Positions 37,133-49,213 of a DNA stretch of 64,000 nucleotides are shown piece after piece; positions within the stretch are counted from its first letter, which is position 1; every line of letters begins with the position of its first letter. The stretch is taken from the NCBI GenBank assembly GCA_029641185.1, contig JAPWGK010000003.1, forward strand, positions 1,550,001-1,614,000, in the 5' to 3' direction. The DNA is from Pseudofabraea citricarpa (Eukaryota > Ascomycota > Leotiomycetes > Helotiales > Dermateaceae). The notes under the pieces are model-generated. The model was given only the letters and a program-made list of their open reading frames with translations, was not told where the DNA came from and ran no database searches. Made by a program: the position numbers and the translations under genes.

Positions 37133-38538
37133 GAAGATAGATACCCATAAACATAGACAAGAGCAGCAATGTCACACAAAATACACCAAGCACGACCACT
37201 CATCCATGTAGCAGGGTAAAAACAAAGAGGGTGGTATGTCATATATCATAACCTCATCGAAAGGCAAACAAGCAACTCTCATCACATGGTATATCTCCCT
37301 CCCGTCCAAATCAACAAACAAGCAATTCTTATCACATGGTATATCTTCCTTCCATCCATTCAATCAACAAACAATCGATGTGACACTCGTCCCTATCCAC
37401 TCTGCATAGCATAGCAGCGCAACCTGCAAGAGAGAGAGAGAAAGAAATGCCCATCCTGCCAGTCCCCGATTCATATCTCCAGACTCCTCACATGACCGTG
37501 CAGGGAATCGGAATGCAACAGCACTCACAACCATCACCACATTCAATACATTTCGTCTTTCCCGCCGCAGCGCCCTCAGGCTTGACAATAGACGAGATGG
37601 TAGAAGCAGCAGCAGAGCCTGGGCCGTTTCGGTTGACGAGGCCAGCGGAGAAGGAAGAGGAGGAGCACATTTTTAAGGAAGTGTGTTGAAAGTGCCTTCA
37701 AGTCTAAAAGGGAGGGGGAAATAAGTATATACATTTTTCCTGATTTCGGTGGTGGACTTACGTTACAGTGTGTGCTGGATTTTGTTTAGGGTTTGTAGGT
37801 TTGAGGTTTGAGGTTTCGAATTTGGAGTGTGGAGTTGGAGTTGGTGAAAGTGAAAGTGAATATGCAGGTTGGCGGGCAGACAGAGAGATTTATGTATCAA
37901 GCAAGAAATGTCGAAGCCCCCGATCAAGGTTGCATGAAATCGAATCAAGCTTCCCCGTAGTGGTGGAGAAACGTCACAGAGCTTGAGCAGGATCCAATGA
38001 CGGGCTGGTGATGTGCGGTGGCGGTGTACCTCCGTACATGGGAGTGGTGGCTCAGCCCATCTAGACGCAATCAACGGGTTTGGTTGGTGAGGCTTTGGCG
38101 ATTACGCGGTCGGCCCATACAAACCTTAGCATTGGTGGTTCTTAATTTGCCCATTAAGACAAAGAGCATTTCGTTTTTGTTTTTTTTTTCTTCCTGTTAA
38201 AAAAAAACGACAAAAAAATAGAGGTTCCTGAATTGCTATAAATACACCATCACCAAATAGATTGCGGATCCATCCTTATCAAAATCCGGACAGGGCTGAA
38301 AAGAAGCGAGCCCGAAGTAAAGCATGTCGCGTATATCCCCGAGGACACATAACAGCTTCCGGCTGTAATTAACAACAAGCACCCACGAAGGTCCACGACT
38401 GTCTAGGTGTCGGCAAAGTCCTCCAAGCTCACCTCTGAAATCCGGAACTCAGTCATCCCCAATTCTGTAATTACCATCAAGAAATAGAAGTAAATGGGTT
38501 GACGACTGAATACTGTCTTGTTTGTACGAATTATGCCT
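37133..38538. other. Intergenic with one small Cys-rich gene
   Basis: 3' flanks of MED7 and of the kinase-fusion gene. Apart from the Cys-rich frame at 37488-37670 there are purine and homopolymer runs (GAGAGA at about 37428; A/T runs at 38175-38220) and GGTTTGA-type short repeats at about 37790-37830. No other gene is seen. Confidence 0.45.
37488..37670 (-). CDS. Small Cys-rich protein, metallothionein-like tail
   Basis: A 60-residue frame from an ATG at 37670. Cysteines fall at 2, 41, 44, 48, 50, 51, 52 and 57, seven of them in the last 20 residues (KCIECGDGCECCCIPIPC). The dense CxxC/CxC/CCC cluster could bind copper or zinc in the manner of a metallothionein, though the Pro/Ile content is unusual and no family match is claimed. 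Support for a real gene is a TATATA at 37731-37726 about 56 bases upstream, a C/T-rich leader and an A at -3 of the ATG. Against it are its shortness and lack of any second exon. Confidence 0.4.
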   Translation of the reverse strand: MCSSSSFSAGLVNRNGPGSAAASTISSIVKPEGAAAGKTKCIECGDGCECCCIPIPCTVM

Positions 38539-41202
38539 CTAGAGTGTCATCGTAGGTGCTGAGAACCTTGAACAATCAGTGATGGCGGTAATAAGATCTT
38601 CGATAGTGATGCGTTTCTCGACGTCAGGTTCAAATATCTTGACCAGGATGTCATTTAACTCATTGGAAAGAGGTAGGATAGACTTCAAGAAGTTACGGTT
38701 TCGTAGATATGCTCGATATACAGAATCCGACACAGAGGCCATCTTGAAAGGATTGCGGCTACATGTCAAGTTCACCAAAATGACTCCAAGGGACCAGATA
38801 TCGTTCGGAGCGCATTGATAGGTTCCAGATTCCTTTAGGCATTCTATAGAGGCACAGCTGGGTCAGTAGTTTTCCCGCGAATCTCGAAAGGCAACTTTAC
38901 CTGGACTCATATAGAATGTGGAACCACAGCCATTATCATCTGACTTTGAGGCTGTTGTAGCAAGATCAAAGTTGGCAAGAAGAACTTGCGTCCCATCTAC
39001 GAATATATTTTCAGGCTTCAGGTCTCGGTGATAGATCCCTAACTTGTGGCAGTGCTGTACAGCATTCAATATTTGAAGAAATGTTTCTCGGATGAGAGTG
39101 TCGTTTCCCATATACCGACCTAGATCGGTGATATTTGAGAAGAGATCTCCATCTGGACAATAATGCAATACAACATAGGTGCAATTCCCATCGTCTACAA
39201 TCTTCATCATAGATAATATGTTAGGGTGCGCTGAGGCGGCGTAGTGAAGCTGCATCTCCCTGCGTTGGAAATCTCGATGCGTACTCTGCAATGGAGTTCC
39301 ATCTGCGTAAATTTTACTTAGTGCTTTGACAGCATACCAAGTTTGATTAGAATGATCAATCGCCGAGTATGTGACAGCGAAATTATCCGTTGTTATCATC
39401 GATTTTATTTCCAAGGACTCCCCAAGACGCATCCCTATCAGAGACTCAGGTATTGGAGGGAAGCGAAGAGACTCGTCCGACGGAATCGGCAGACATGGAA
39501 CAGGGGGATCAATATTTTCCTCGCTTATCGTGGCCTCCAACGCTGCATCATTTTCATTATTTTTCTCCGCCTGCTTTTCGTTTGACAATTCACTTCTTGG
39601 TTTTGTTTGGATGTGAATTGATTTGAATGCCTCAAGCTCCTCTTCAACGGAAATCTCGAACCTTGGTGGCATTTGGAAGTCGACGTTATTAAGCTTCATC
39701 TCACTTTGGGGGCGGTATCCTTCATCGCGAAACATATCTTGACCTCCAGCCGGAGGAGAATTGCGTTCTTGATCAATGACGGCTTCATTCTTGGGCTCGC
39801 GTTGTATAGATATATCAAAACAACGATACTCGAGGTTACATTTGGAACTAGAATGCGTCAGAATTCGTTACGCCTTACAGTTAGACATGCTTACCAGATG
39901 ATAAATTCAGAATCGATCGAATTCGGTGCATTTGCCGCACCACATGCAACCCTTGGACATGTCCCTTTATTGAACAGAACGCCAAGGATAACCATCGACA
40001 TGCTGATATCTGCGCCGGGGAAAACAGACTTCTCCCATTTACGTCGATCAATGACGCGGTCTTTTCGCTTTGTGTCGACTAAATGGTATTGTCCCTGCGC
40101 GACCAAATTCTCCCCTGGGAACTGTTTAAACTTGCATCTAAGCATTGCGTCGAAAATATCCCAGTGCTGGAAATATTGGTAAGGAAGTGGTTCTGTTCTT
40201 CCCAGAGCATCGGTAAATTGTATGGAATCCTGACTTCTGAACACAGGTGCCCGTAGTATCGCACAGTGTAACTCTCGCAGTAAGGCATAATTTTGAAGGT
40301 CGGTCTTTACAAGGAGCCTTAGGAGCTTCAACATCGTCACCGGGAACCCTCCAAAAACAACCAGGAGCTGCCGAATCATCTTGTCCAGTCTGCCAATAGT
40401 ATCGGTGTTTGATACCATAATAGCGTTGCCGTAGCTATGCATTCTCTCCAGTGTATTGAACCGCTGTTGTACCTCCTTATGTTGTGCTCTGTTGAGATTT
40501 TGAAAATTCTCCATGTGGATTTTACTCCCAGTACAAATCCGAACAAGGGTACTGATGCCTTTTTTTGTATCGCTTTGCTCTAGAGTTACTTTTCCCATTT
40601 GCCCGGATAGTTGCTGGATATTCTCCCTACAGCCTTGTATCTGCGTTTGGAAGGGTATCGATAATCCCGCAAGCGGTTCATCCCGGGAGCTAAGTTTGGA
40701 TATTGTTGAACTAGAAACTTCCACCTTAACAAGTTCCGTGAGTGATAACAAAGAAGACTTACAGTGTATGAAGTTGGATAAGAAGGTTAATCGACACTAT
40801 TTTTGCAGTGATGACAGCCCTGAACTTCTCCACTTCTTCCTTCATACCCACTGCCCACTGTATCTTCCTTGCTCGACTCCCCAGTCTAGTTTTGAAACTG
40901 TCAACGGTTGCTCCCTGCAAAATCTTGTAATTATCTATCTTCCTCAGGAATTCTTGCAGGGGCGTTTTGCAAGTTAAGGCCATGCCTTTGATAGCATTGA
41001 GATGGCCTGCATCACCGCCATGGTCCCAAGTACCATAATTCAGCTGCTCTAGAAGAATTTCCAAGTGGTTTAAATCAACTAAGACATGCTGAAATTCGTC
41101 TTTCGCGCCCCCAGTATCCCGCAAGGCTCGAGAAACATCCTTCACAATCTTTATAGCAGATACGAAATCACCAAACGAGAATCCGAAGCCGGGAGCAGCC
41201 AT
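38539..41202 (-). CDS. STAND-type N-domain + ubiquitin-like + divergent kinase fusion
   Basis: Four exons (41202-40763, 40710-39895, 39847-38901, 38843-38539) join in frame to 835 residues. Residues 1-300 form the helical domain found at the N terminus of fungal STAND/NACHT proteins (FGFSFGDFVSAIKIVKDVSRALRD). About 305-395 is the fungal ubiquitin-like domain (ALGRTEPLPYQYFQHWDIFD...WEKSVFPG), followed by two Cys pairs that may bind zinc (CPRVAC, CSKC). Residues 555-835 are a Ran1-like protein kinase: Lys593 (AVK), Glu616, HRDLKPEN at 692-699 and MSPE are present. The Gly-rich loop is degenerate (MITTDNFAVTY), and DFG is replaced by Asn711-Phe-Asp. Activity is therefore doubtful. A signalling role akin to STAND or HeLo-domain immunity proteins is inference. 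Confidence 0.82.
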
Positions 41203-42398
41203 CTCGCTGCTAAGAGTAAGCGGATTGCCGATTAGGAAGCGTCATGTGTTGGATGCTGAGTCTGTATGAGTTCGTGGTTCGGAGCGTCGCGACACAAGAT
41301 AATGAAAGATCGATGTGGCTGTGCCACGCGACCGACAGCCTTGCCGTCGTGGTTTACGCTTAATGGCCAGCATGTAAGCCACGTATGTGCAAGGCATATT
41401 TAAGGGCTTTATAAGCAGTCAGAAATATCTTTCATATATTCAGCCAAATGCCGATGGAATTTTGTGAAGGCAAGCAGGAAAGAATCTCTACGTCGCTAAG
41501 TCGCTGAAAGTTTAGCGAGTATATGTTAAGGTTGATATAGGTTACAGGCGTTTTTCTTTTTCTTTTTAGGTATTTTGATGGCAATACTGGGGAGGTCGGC
41601 TTAAATAGTGTGGTTATGCTGTTGGGGTAGTGTGTTGTTTGTGCTGTGGGATGTTCTGTGAGATGTTTTGTGGTTTGGGTATTGGCATCACAATCTCTCA
41701 GCCTCGATCACTACTGACAACCTAGCTCATAAAGCATATCCAAATCCTTTCTCAGTTATGTCGGTTGAAATTCAATATATACAGTATATACTCTTACAAA
41801 CAACTGTTTAGCTTCCAAGCGGATCGCTATCTGTTGAGAGATACGAACATATTGTAGTCACATGATCGGGTAACGTGATGTAACATGCTCACATCAAATG
41901 TTGTCAACTCTCAGTCTTCCCCGTACATCTTACATAGTTACAGCTTACATATAATCTTAACTAGTTGGTGTACTCAAGTCTTGGAAGGGCACGAATATTG
42001 ATTGAATCATGTACATGTGGGCTTCATCGTTATAAAATAATCGACCTGACACACTATTACCGAATAATATGTATTAACATGAGATGCGCCAAATTTACAG
42101 TAGAATCAGTGCTCAAGGCTGTAATTTTTTTACGGTTCAACATTCCAGACTCAAGTCGAGGTAAAAAAAAAAAAAAAAAAAGATTGTTGATATCAGGTGA
42201 TAGTACAATCGGGACTCTCGGGACAGTTTGCGGCACCGAGCTGGCTTCAATGCTGCATCAACTCTCTCGCGGATGCTAATCTTCTCCAACAAAACATCGT
42301 TAGATTGAGTTTACGAGATTAGTTAACTTGGGCTCCTGTTCCCTCCGAACCGTTCTACATCTCCGCATTGCGACTCATTATCGTCGGCGAATACCACT
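41203..42398. other. Divergent spacer, kinase fusion / Zn2Cys6 gene
   Basis: 1196 bases, AT-rich. It holds GTCGCTAA/TTTAGCGA words at about 41490-41520, like the inverted repeat at 13808, and a 19-base A tract at 42163-42181. No gene is supported. Confidence 0.45.
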
Positions 42399-44704
42399 AT
42401 GCCCGAAATCGCGCCCCCTGAAGTGTCAGCACATTTGTCTCCGAACCTCCAAGCTAAAATAACCCGAGGACACTCATGTTTGACATGTCAACAGCGAAAA
42501 GTAAAATGTGATGGCCAAAAGCCATGTGCAACTTGTGTCAAGAACAGGGTGGATTGTATAGCTAAACCTCCCTCTTTGCCTCGTCGTCGAAAACCCCGAG
42601 ATCCCACCGCCAAGACAGATGTACTTTCCAGGATCCAGAGATTAGAACAGGAGATTCGATCCAAGAATGAACAGGGCGTAGCTAGCACCAATTCCACTCC
42701 AGAACCAACAGCAGCCAATTCAACAAATCATAGCTCTATAGGAACCAAGTCCCCCAGACCAAACAAGGATAGAGAATCACATGGGCAAATGATCATTGAG
42801 GGAGGACACTCAAGATACGTGGAAAAGTAAAATCATGCCATCTCTTAAGAAAATTCCATTGACCAATAAACAGTACACTATGGGCAGGCTTGAAGAGCGA
42901 GGTAAGTCCATTATAGCTATGGCAAAAATGCATACTTACGGATTGTAGCTTCAACAAGACCCTGAAAATCTTACTCCAGTTTCATCAGAGCATACACCGG
43001 CTAATGCCGAAGAGCTACTATTCAGTCCTGAAGGATCGGATCAGAATAGCGCATTGAAGCATCCTCAACCAGTTAAGATTTTTAAGTTGTGGCAGACATG
43101 TTTAGACAATGTCAATCCAGTTGTCAAGCTATTCCACGCTCCAACCATGCAGCAGGTCATATTGGAATCGATCGGAAATATCGATAATATACCTGCTAGT
43201 ACGGAAGCTTTGTTGTTTGCAATATATTTATCTGCCGTTGTATCACTATCTAGTGGAGAATGCCAGAGTACGTTTGGAGAGTCTCGATCTACGTTAATTG
43301 CGAGATTCTCAAAGTCAGCAGAAAAAGCCTTGAACAATGCACAATTCTTGAGATCATATGATATGGTAGTTCTTCAAGCACTTACCTTGTTTCTTGTAAG
43401 TCATTATTAGTCATTTATTTCTTGTTAACACCTTGATGCATTTATTGTAGACTGACGTTTCCAAGCTTGCTATGCGTCAACAGTATGATCCTCAAACATT
43501 ATGGATGCTCACAGGACTCGCCGTACGAAGTGGACAGAGGATTGGCCTTCACCGAGAGAGTGCTTCGCGAGGATTCTCCATTTTTGATTCGGAAATTCGA
43601 CGTCGTCTATGGTGGCAAGTCATCATCCTTGACAGCATATCGGCAAAGCTCTCAGGGGCAGCAATTCATACCAGCTCGCAGCTATTTTCCGAAATGAAAA
43701 TGCCTCTCAACATAAATGACAGTGATTTATGGCCGACTATGAAGGAAATTCCGAGAGAACATGTTGGCGTTACGGAGATGCTATTTACAACAATCCGATG
43801 TGAAATTGGGCATTTCATGCATTTTTCACGGTGGGCAAACTCTTGCTTGAACGGGCAGCTGCCTAATGCACCACAGTCATACAATACTATGGAAGACAAA
43901 GACGAGGGGATAAGCTTCCTCGAAAAGAGCCTTGAAACCAAGTTCCTTCGATATTGCGACCCGTCTGTCTCTTTCCACTTGCTCTCTATTTATTTAGCTA
44001 AGTCGGCAGTTGCTCAGATGCGTCTTGCAGCCCATCATCCTTATCAATACGAAGATAAAGGAGCAAGTTTGCCACAATCTGAGAAAGACATGATATTCTC
44101 GACTGCGTTCGACATAATGCAGTATCACAACTCAGCAAATGCCACAAAAGGCTTGCAGGGTTTCATGTGGCACATCAATGTAATTTTCCCTTTTGAAGCG
44201 CTCATTTATGTGCTGCTAGAATTGGTTCATAGGCCAGAAGGAGAGCTTGTCAGCAAGGCAAGATCTTTAGTACAACAAGCCTATGATGCCCATCCAGAGC
44301 TTATTAGTAATACTGGCAATGCTCTGTATTTTGCGATTGGCAATCTTGCTGTCCGTGCTTGGCTTTTTGCCCAGAACCAGAGGAGCAATCGTCAAGATAC
44401 AACCCAAGCTATTCCACTATTCATACAGAAGTTGAAGGCCCAACGTCCTAACAAGATTGATAAGTCGGCCAAGCAACCAGTTTTCAACGACACCGCTTCC
44501 TCTGGCGTTACCGAAAACGTAGTACATTTACCTCAAAGTCAGTGGACAGATATGAACGGTGATATGGAACAGACAGCATTCTCTCCTTATTTTCCGCTGG
44601 AAAATCCCAGCTCCATGGATTGGGAATACTGGCAGCATTTGTTGGAAGGACAAAATGTGTATGCGAATTATGGAAGTCTACCGCCGTCATTCTCGTTCAA
44701 TTAA
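42399..44704 (+). CDS. Zn2Cys6 transcription factor with fungal_trans domain
   Basis: A nuclear DNA-binding regulator of unknown target genes. Exons 42399-42826, 42874-42901, 42949-43395 and 43451-44704 give 718 residues; exon 2 is only 28 bases but restores the family phrase SRYVENTLWAGLKSE. The binuclear cluster uses C27, C30, C37, C43, C46 and C53 (CxxC-x6-C-x5-CxxC-x6-C), followed by a basic linker and a short coiled coil (LSRIQRLEQEIRSK). The middle-homology region contains LWMLTGLAVRSGQRIGLHRES and FDSEIRRRLWWQVIILDS, the hallmark of the fungal-specific transcription factor domain. The C terminus is an acidic/aromatic tail that could activate transcription. Confidence 0.92.
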
Positions 44705-46150
44705 CCTCCGAAATGTTGAGCTTATTTATTATTTGGGATTTTGAGATAGCCGCTGCTCATCTCAGCCTTCTTAACTTAGAGGGCCTGAACCAGCCATATT
44801 ACTGGCTCAGATGCGGGTTCTTGGGCATTGGACGATTGATTCGGCACATCACAGGAAATTCTGCGATCGTCCTGGTATGGCAGTGACATAGCAATACCTC
44901 GACTTCTCGCCTTTACTGACTTTTGTATCATCGGATGTTGAGGTGCCAAATAAACGATTATGGCTTGCTGTTTTTATCACAGTCCGCCGATTGTCGATCA
45001 GCCTTTACCGCAGGCCCAGATGAGCAAAACAACAACCACAATGACCTGTCATTGAAAGATGCATTTATTATTGGGTTTCGATGCGACAGTCCAGGCACTC
45101 CACTAATTTCAATTCGTCTACGAATAGTCGGGCAAGATAAGATCCGAGTAACTTAAAATGACATATGGCACTGCTATTGGGAAACATACAAGAACCGGCA
45201 TCAGCCACCCGAAGGATTACTTCAGTTCCAAGAATGTGGAACATATGAAACCCAAAGCTTGGCTATAATTGCTTCCTCTTCAAATCTATGTTCCTGGATT
45301 TTCTGGTCTGATCACTCGATGTTGATCTTCTAGGCTTTGAGCCGGTGATTCAAATTTATAATGTTCTCCACTGGCTTTCAATGAGGTGCTTAATAGCCAG
45401 TTATCTCCCTCTATCTTCGCAGATCGATGAAACAACCGCTGCTTGTGGGTAAAAAGTAAAAAGCTAACCTGCATTTCTGCTTCGAGTTGGTTTATTCATG
45501 GCTGGTCGCTTCGGGTCTTGTCGTACGATGAATGCCACATGGGAACTAAATTATCCTTTGCTTTTGGTCAACAGAGGAATTGCAACAAAAAGCAACGCCC
45601 AAACCATCATGTGCTACGGGAGGCTCTCATTCCGATATTTTTCAGGCTTGAGCTAGGAGATATTATTCCATCATCCTCGGCGTCGAGGCGTGCCCCTATT
45701 TGACACAACTTTGCTCGCTAATCCCCATGAAGGAAACCAGCCACAGCAAAGCCACAAACACGAGACGAAAACATATTTATCATACTTTTTTAAGGTTAAC
45801 TTTCCGCCAGGCTGGGCGTCGATCTTTTGACGCTTGTAATCGGAGTCGAACAGACCCGGATTTCGATAGTTCTAGCCTCGGCATATCGTCATGATCAGGA
45901 TGTTCAAAGAGGAGTCAGGGCTGTTTGCACTGATGATGGGTTTGTATAGAACTTCAATATCCACTCTCCTTATCAGCATCCTATTGCTGAGAAGTTGTCC
46001 GTCATTCAGGAGTTGAAACATCACGATATCCTGAGACACGAAAGAACAAGACGGTCAAAGAGGGGCCCAGACCACCAGTTCGCACAACCTTACATCTACT
46101 GTACCGGTCCTCTTTTCCCTTTTTCTTCCATATAGGCTTGCTTTTCAATT
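44705..46150. other. Intergenic, no supported gene
   Basis: 1446 bases of AT-rich sequence with only short shadow frames. No RNA gene was recognised. The last 70 bases before 46151 are C/T-rich, as expected of a leader. Confidence 0.45.
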
Positions 46151-46880
46151 ATGCATCTCTGTCAAAACCGTCCGGAAGGCTTCGTAAGATACTCCATGTT
46201 CATACCATATTGACCCCGCTAATACGTGCCAGGTCCCGAAATCTACCCTCTCCTCGCCGCTACCGACTTCGTGCTTCGTTGATACTATTCTTCTTCCCTT
46301 GCCAATATGGATTGCACTTCTGATACTTCCACTGCTCGCCTTATACTCTATGCATATGCGGCAGACGAGCTACGACCCCTCGACTCATGATCTCCGAAAA
46401 CAGTGGGTGTTGACGCGTCGGAATTGTGGTTATCGGGTTACGGCGTCAATCTACTATGTCTTGATCATCGCAAACATCCTGATGCAGGCTCTTGAGGTTG
46501 TGCGCCTCGAGATATTACATTTCGGTATCGGTCTACAGCCATTTGTGTTTGTGGGCTTGATCCTTGGTGCTGTATTACACGGCTTGAAGGGTGGTGGAAT
46601 ACGTGGCTGGATCCTGGTAAACAGTGTCATCTGGATCGGGGGGCTGATCATGAATGTCGTGCAGGCAGCGGGGTTGGCCATGGAGGGTGAGCATGCTAGA
46701 CAAGGGGGGAAGTATCCTCTCGGCGATCAAGTCCTTGACGTTGCTGTCATGGCAGGCGTCTATGGAGTCATCATGGCCCTGGAGGTCATTCTCGCTGTAT
46801 GGAGGAATAAGACCTCTGGCATCGAGTGTGTAAAGAGCACCGAAAGGAGAGATACTGCAGAGACACTCAACAAAGTATAA
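46151..46880 (+). CDS. Small multi-span membrane protein, unknown
   Basis: The long hydrophobic frame has no ATG at its open end. An 11-codon first exon (46151-46183, MHLCQNRPEGF) joined across a 49-base intron (46184-46232: GTAAGA donor, CTAAT branch, CCAG acceptor) restores a complete 226-residue protein with exon 2 at 46233-46880. About five membrane segments are visible: IWIALLILPLLAL, ASIYYVLIIANILMQALEV, PFVFVGLILGAVLHGL, ILVNSVIWIGGLIMNVVQAAG and VAVMAGVYGVIMALEVILAVW. They are followed by a charged tail. No family is recognised. It converges on the alpha/beta hydrolase, with only 87 bases between stops. Confidence 0.68.
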
Positions 46881-46967
46881 TGTTTAAATGGGAACCAATA
46901 ATTTGCCAACTTCCATTTTGAATCTCGTCGGGCTTGGATATGGAAATCAACACTTGACGTTATTCCT

Positions 46968-48054
46968 TTACCATCCGAGTCGCTTCACCATCCTTCCCAC
47001 TAACTCTGCAACAAATATTGGGTCATCCACCTGTATGAAGTGACCACAACCCTTCGCGATGAGAATCTCCTCGTCAAGAAGTTCATCGCTAATCTTCAAC
47101 AACTCAGCATTATATTTCTCCCAGTACCTAAAATCACCGCACGTTTCTCTATTAGCCAAACATCCGGTATACAAAACCCCCACTGGAAGATAGAAATGGA
47201 CAAAGCGAGAAGCGGAAAGAAAACGAAGAGAGAAGGCCAACTCACGGCTGCAAGAACTTCAAAGTCACACTCCTCGGCGTTCCCGTCTTCAAGCCCTGGT
47301 CTGCAAACTCCTCCTTGTCATGACCCACCACAGCCAGTACAATACCACGGCCCTCAAACCTCGGCGCGTCTGCATACGGGAGCAACTCCTTTCCCGTCCT
47401 GCGATCCAACTTCTCGCGGTTGATCACGCCCAGGTCGAACATGGCCCCTGCCCTCTTCCTCGCTTCGATATACTGCTCCAGCGTGCAATCGTCGGCGACG
47501 AGATCTGCTGGGTTGACGGAAGGCGAAGAAGGATCCGGTAGGATGGTCGTGTAGTCGACGTTGGGAATATTGGAATCGAGGAGGATCAGGGCTGCGATTT
47601 GAGAAGGGTGTTGTTGCGTGTATAGACGTGCGATGACGCTCCCGATCGATGCTCCAACAAGTATAATCTTTACCTCCTCTCCTCCTTCTGCCTCTGTGTA
47701 ATACGTAGAGCTGACCCATTCGATTATCTCGTGCAGGTCAGCTATCACGGATAGATAGCCATGCCCGTACCCAGGCTCTGTTTCTTCGTCGCTTGGATCG
47801 AGGCTTGTTGTTAGGCCTTGGCCGAAGCGATCGTATGTCAGGATCCCGGCTGTGCTTGTTGATTGCCCGAGCAGTGAGATGGATGGCTGCCAGGAGGATG
47901 CGGGAAGTGCGAGGCCGTTCAGAAAAATTATCAGCCGATTTGGAGGGGGAGATCCTGCAGAGCTGGGCGGGATGAATGTGTATGAGATTGGAGCTGTGGG
48001 TTTGCTGGGAATCACGAGGAAACTGGGTTCGCCGGCCATGGTTTCCAGTGGCAT
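46968..48054 (-). CDS. Alpha/beta hydrolase
   Basis: A serine hydrolase of the alpha/beta fold. Exons 48054-47246 and 47127-46968 give 322 residues. The core strands and nucleophile elbow are clear: LIIFLNGLALPASSW (oxyanion region), LTYDRFGQGLTT, then VGASIGSV with nucleophile Ser136. ILLDSNIPN follows, and the catalytic His is His299 in GCGHFIQVDDP, supplied by exon 2. There is no signal peptide, so it should be cytosolic. Substrate is unknown. The 118-base intron is one of the longer ones here. Confidence 0.88.
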
Positions 48055-49213
48055 CAGAAGGAAGAAAGATGGACCTGGTGACAGTTCTTGCTCTGCTCAA
48101 AACTGCATTCAAGACTTTGTACTATAGAGACGTGGTCGGTTTCTCCGTGAGCTTCACCTTGCCCGTACGAGATAGCACTTTTCTCCCGCTTCACTTTTGC
48201 CTCTCTCCTAATCCCAGGATTCAGTCTTGAGGAGATACTCAATTCATTACCACTTACCTGGACCAAAGATCTAATCCGATATAAGCAGTAAAAACGAACG
48301 ATATTTCCGTGTTATGGATTCCTCTCCTAATCAAACTAGAAACTCGTGCTTCCTTTTATCAAGTAAGTCCGAAGTTTGGGTTTATATCGTGACTTGAGAT
48401 AGCTATCATGATGTTGGGCCAAGTGAGGTTGAACAGCTCAGTTTTCCCAAGGTCACGTCAGCAAGCGGAACTTTAAGAACAGATTCCCCGCCCTGTCATT
48501 TAAGAGAGCGAGAACCATATAATCAGCATACTTTCCCTGATTTGGCTTCTCACACTGACAGCTATTATATATATGCTACGCATTTGATTTTCTTGAAGCT
48601 TTCTATGATGAATTGCTCAAGCTTTAAATCAGCCTCTTGTTATTGGAAAAGCTATTAAAGCAGTCTCGTATGTCAGGGGACGTTACTTGCAGACTAGAAG
48701 TGGCAGTGAAGTTGTATTAGCACCCGTTCTTCGTCCACATGGCTACATATAGCCGCCCACACAATGCTTATAATTTATGAATCATGAACACTTTCAACTG
48801 ATTCTCTTATAATGGACCTTTTAGAAAAAAGGGAATGTCCAGACTTTCAGTCGCTTAACTCGAGCAGCTGTCGCCGAGCAAAAGCCAGGATCCTTGCTGA
48901 CCAAACCCGTAGTATAATTCTGGTTACCATTTTTCACATTTTTCTATCTTGCCTGACAAATGTGGATGAATCTAGCTTCTTGAATGTCTTCAGCTTGGAA
49001 TCAAATACGTGTTCAAGCAGACTTGGTAGTCCATCAACGAAAGGATTGCTTCGAATCACCATGAGCTTCAACATTTTAATGTGTTTAGACCTAAGTCTAG
49101 GTTACATAGGTAGATCTACAGGGTCAGAATATTCATTCGGTTAGAGGCAGCTAACTTGGAATATATTCGTGTTTACCCTATCCCCTAAAGCAATCAATCG
49201 AGCAGACCTGTCT
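48055..49213. other. Intergenic, no supported gene
   Basis: 1159 bases of AT-rich DNA. The frame at 48812-49144 has no family resemblance and no good context. Nothing else is seen. Confidence 0.45.

Noticed and set aside
37447..37689. Plus-strand frame opposite the Cys-rich gene
   Set aside because: Low-complexity shadow without leader; the minus-strand frame has a TATA box and leader instead.
45820..45880. Possible tRNA-like T-loop (GTCGAACAGACCCGG)
   Set aside because: No matching acceptor stem, anticodon arm or A box could be folded around it.
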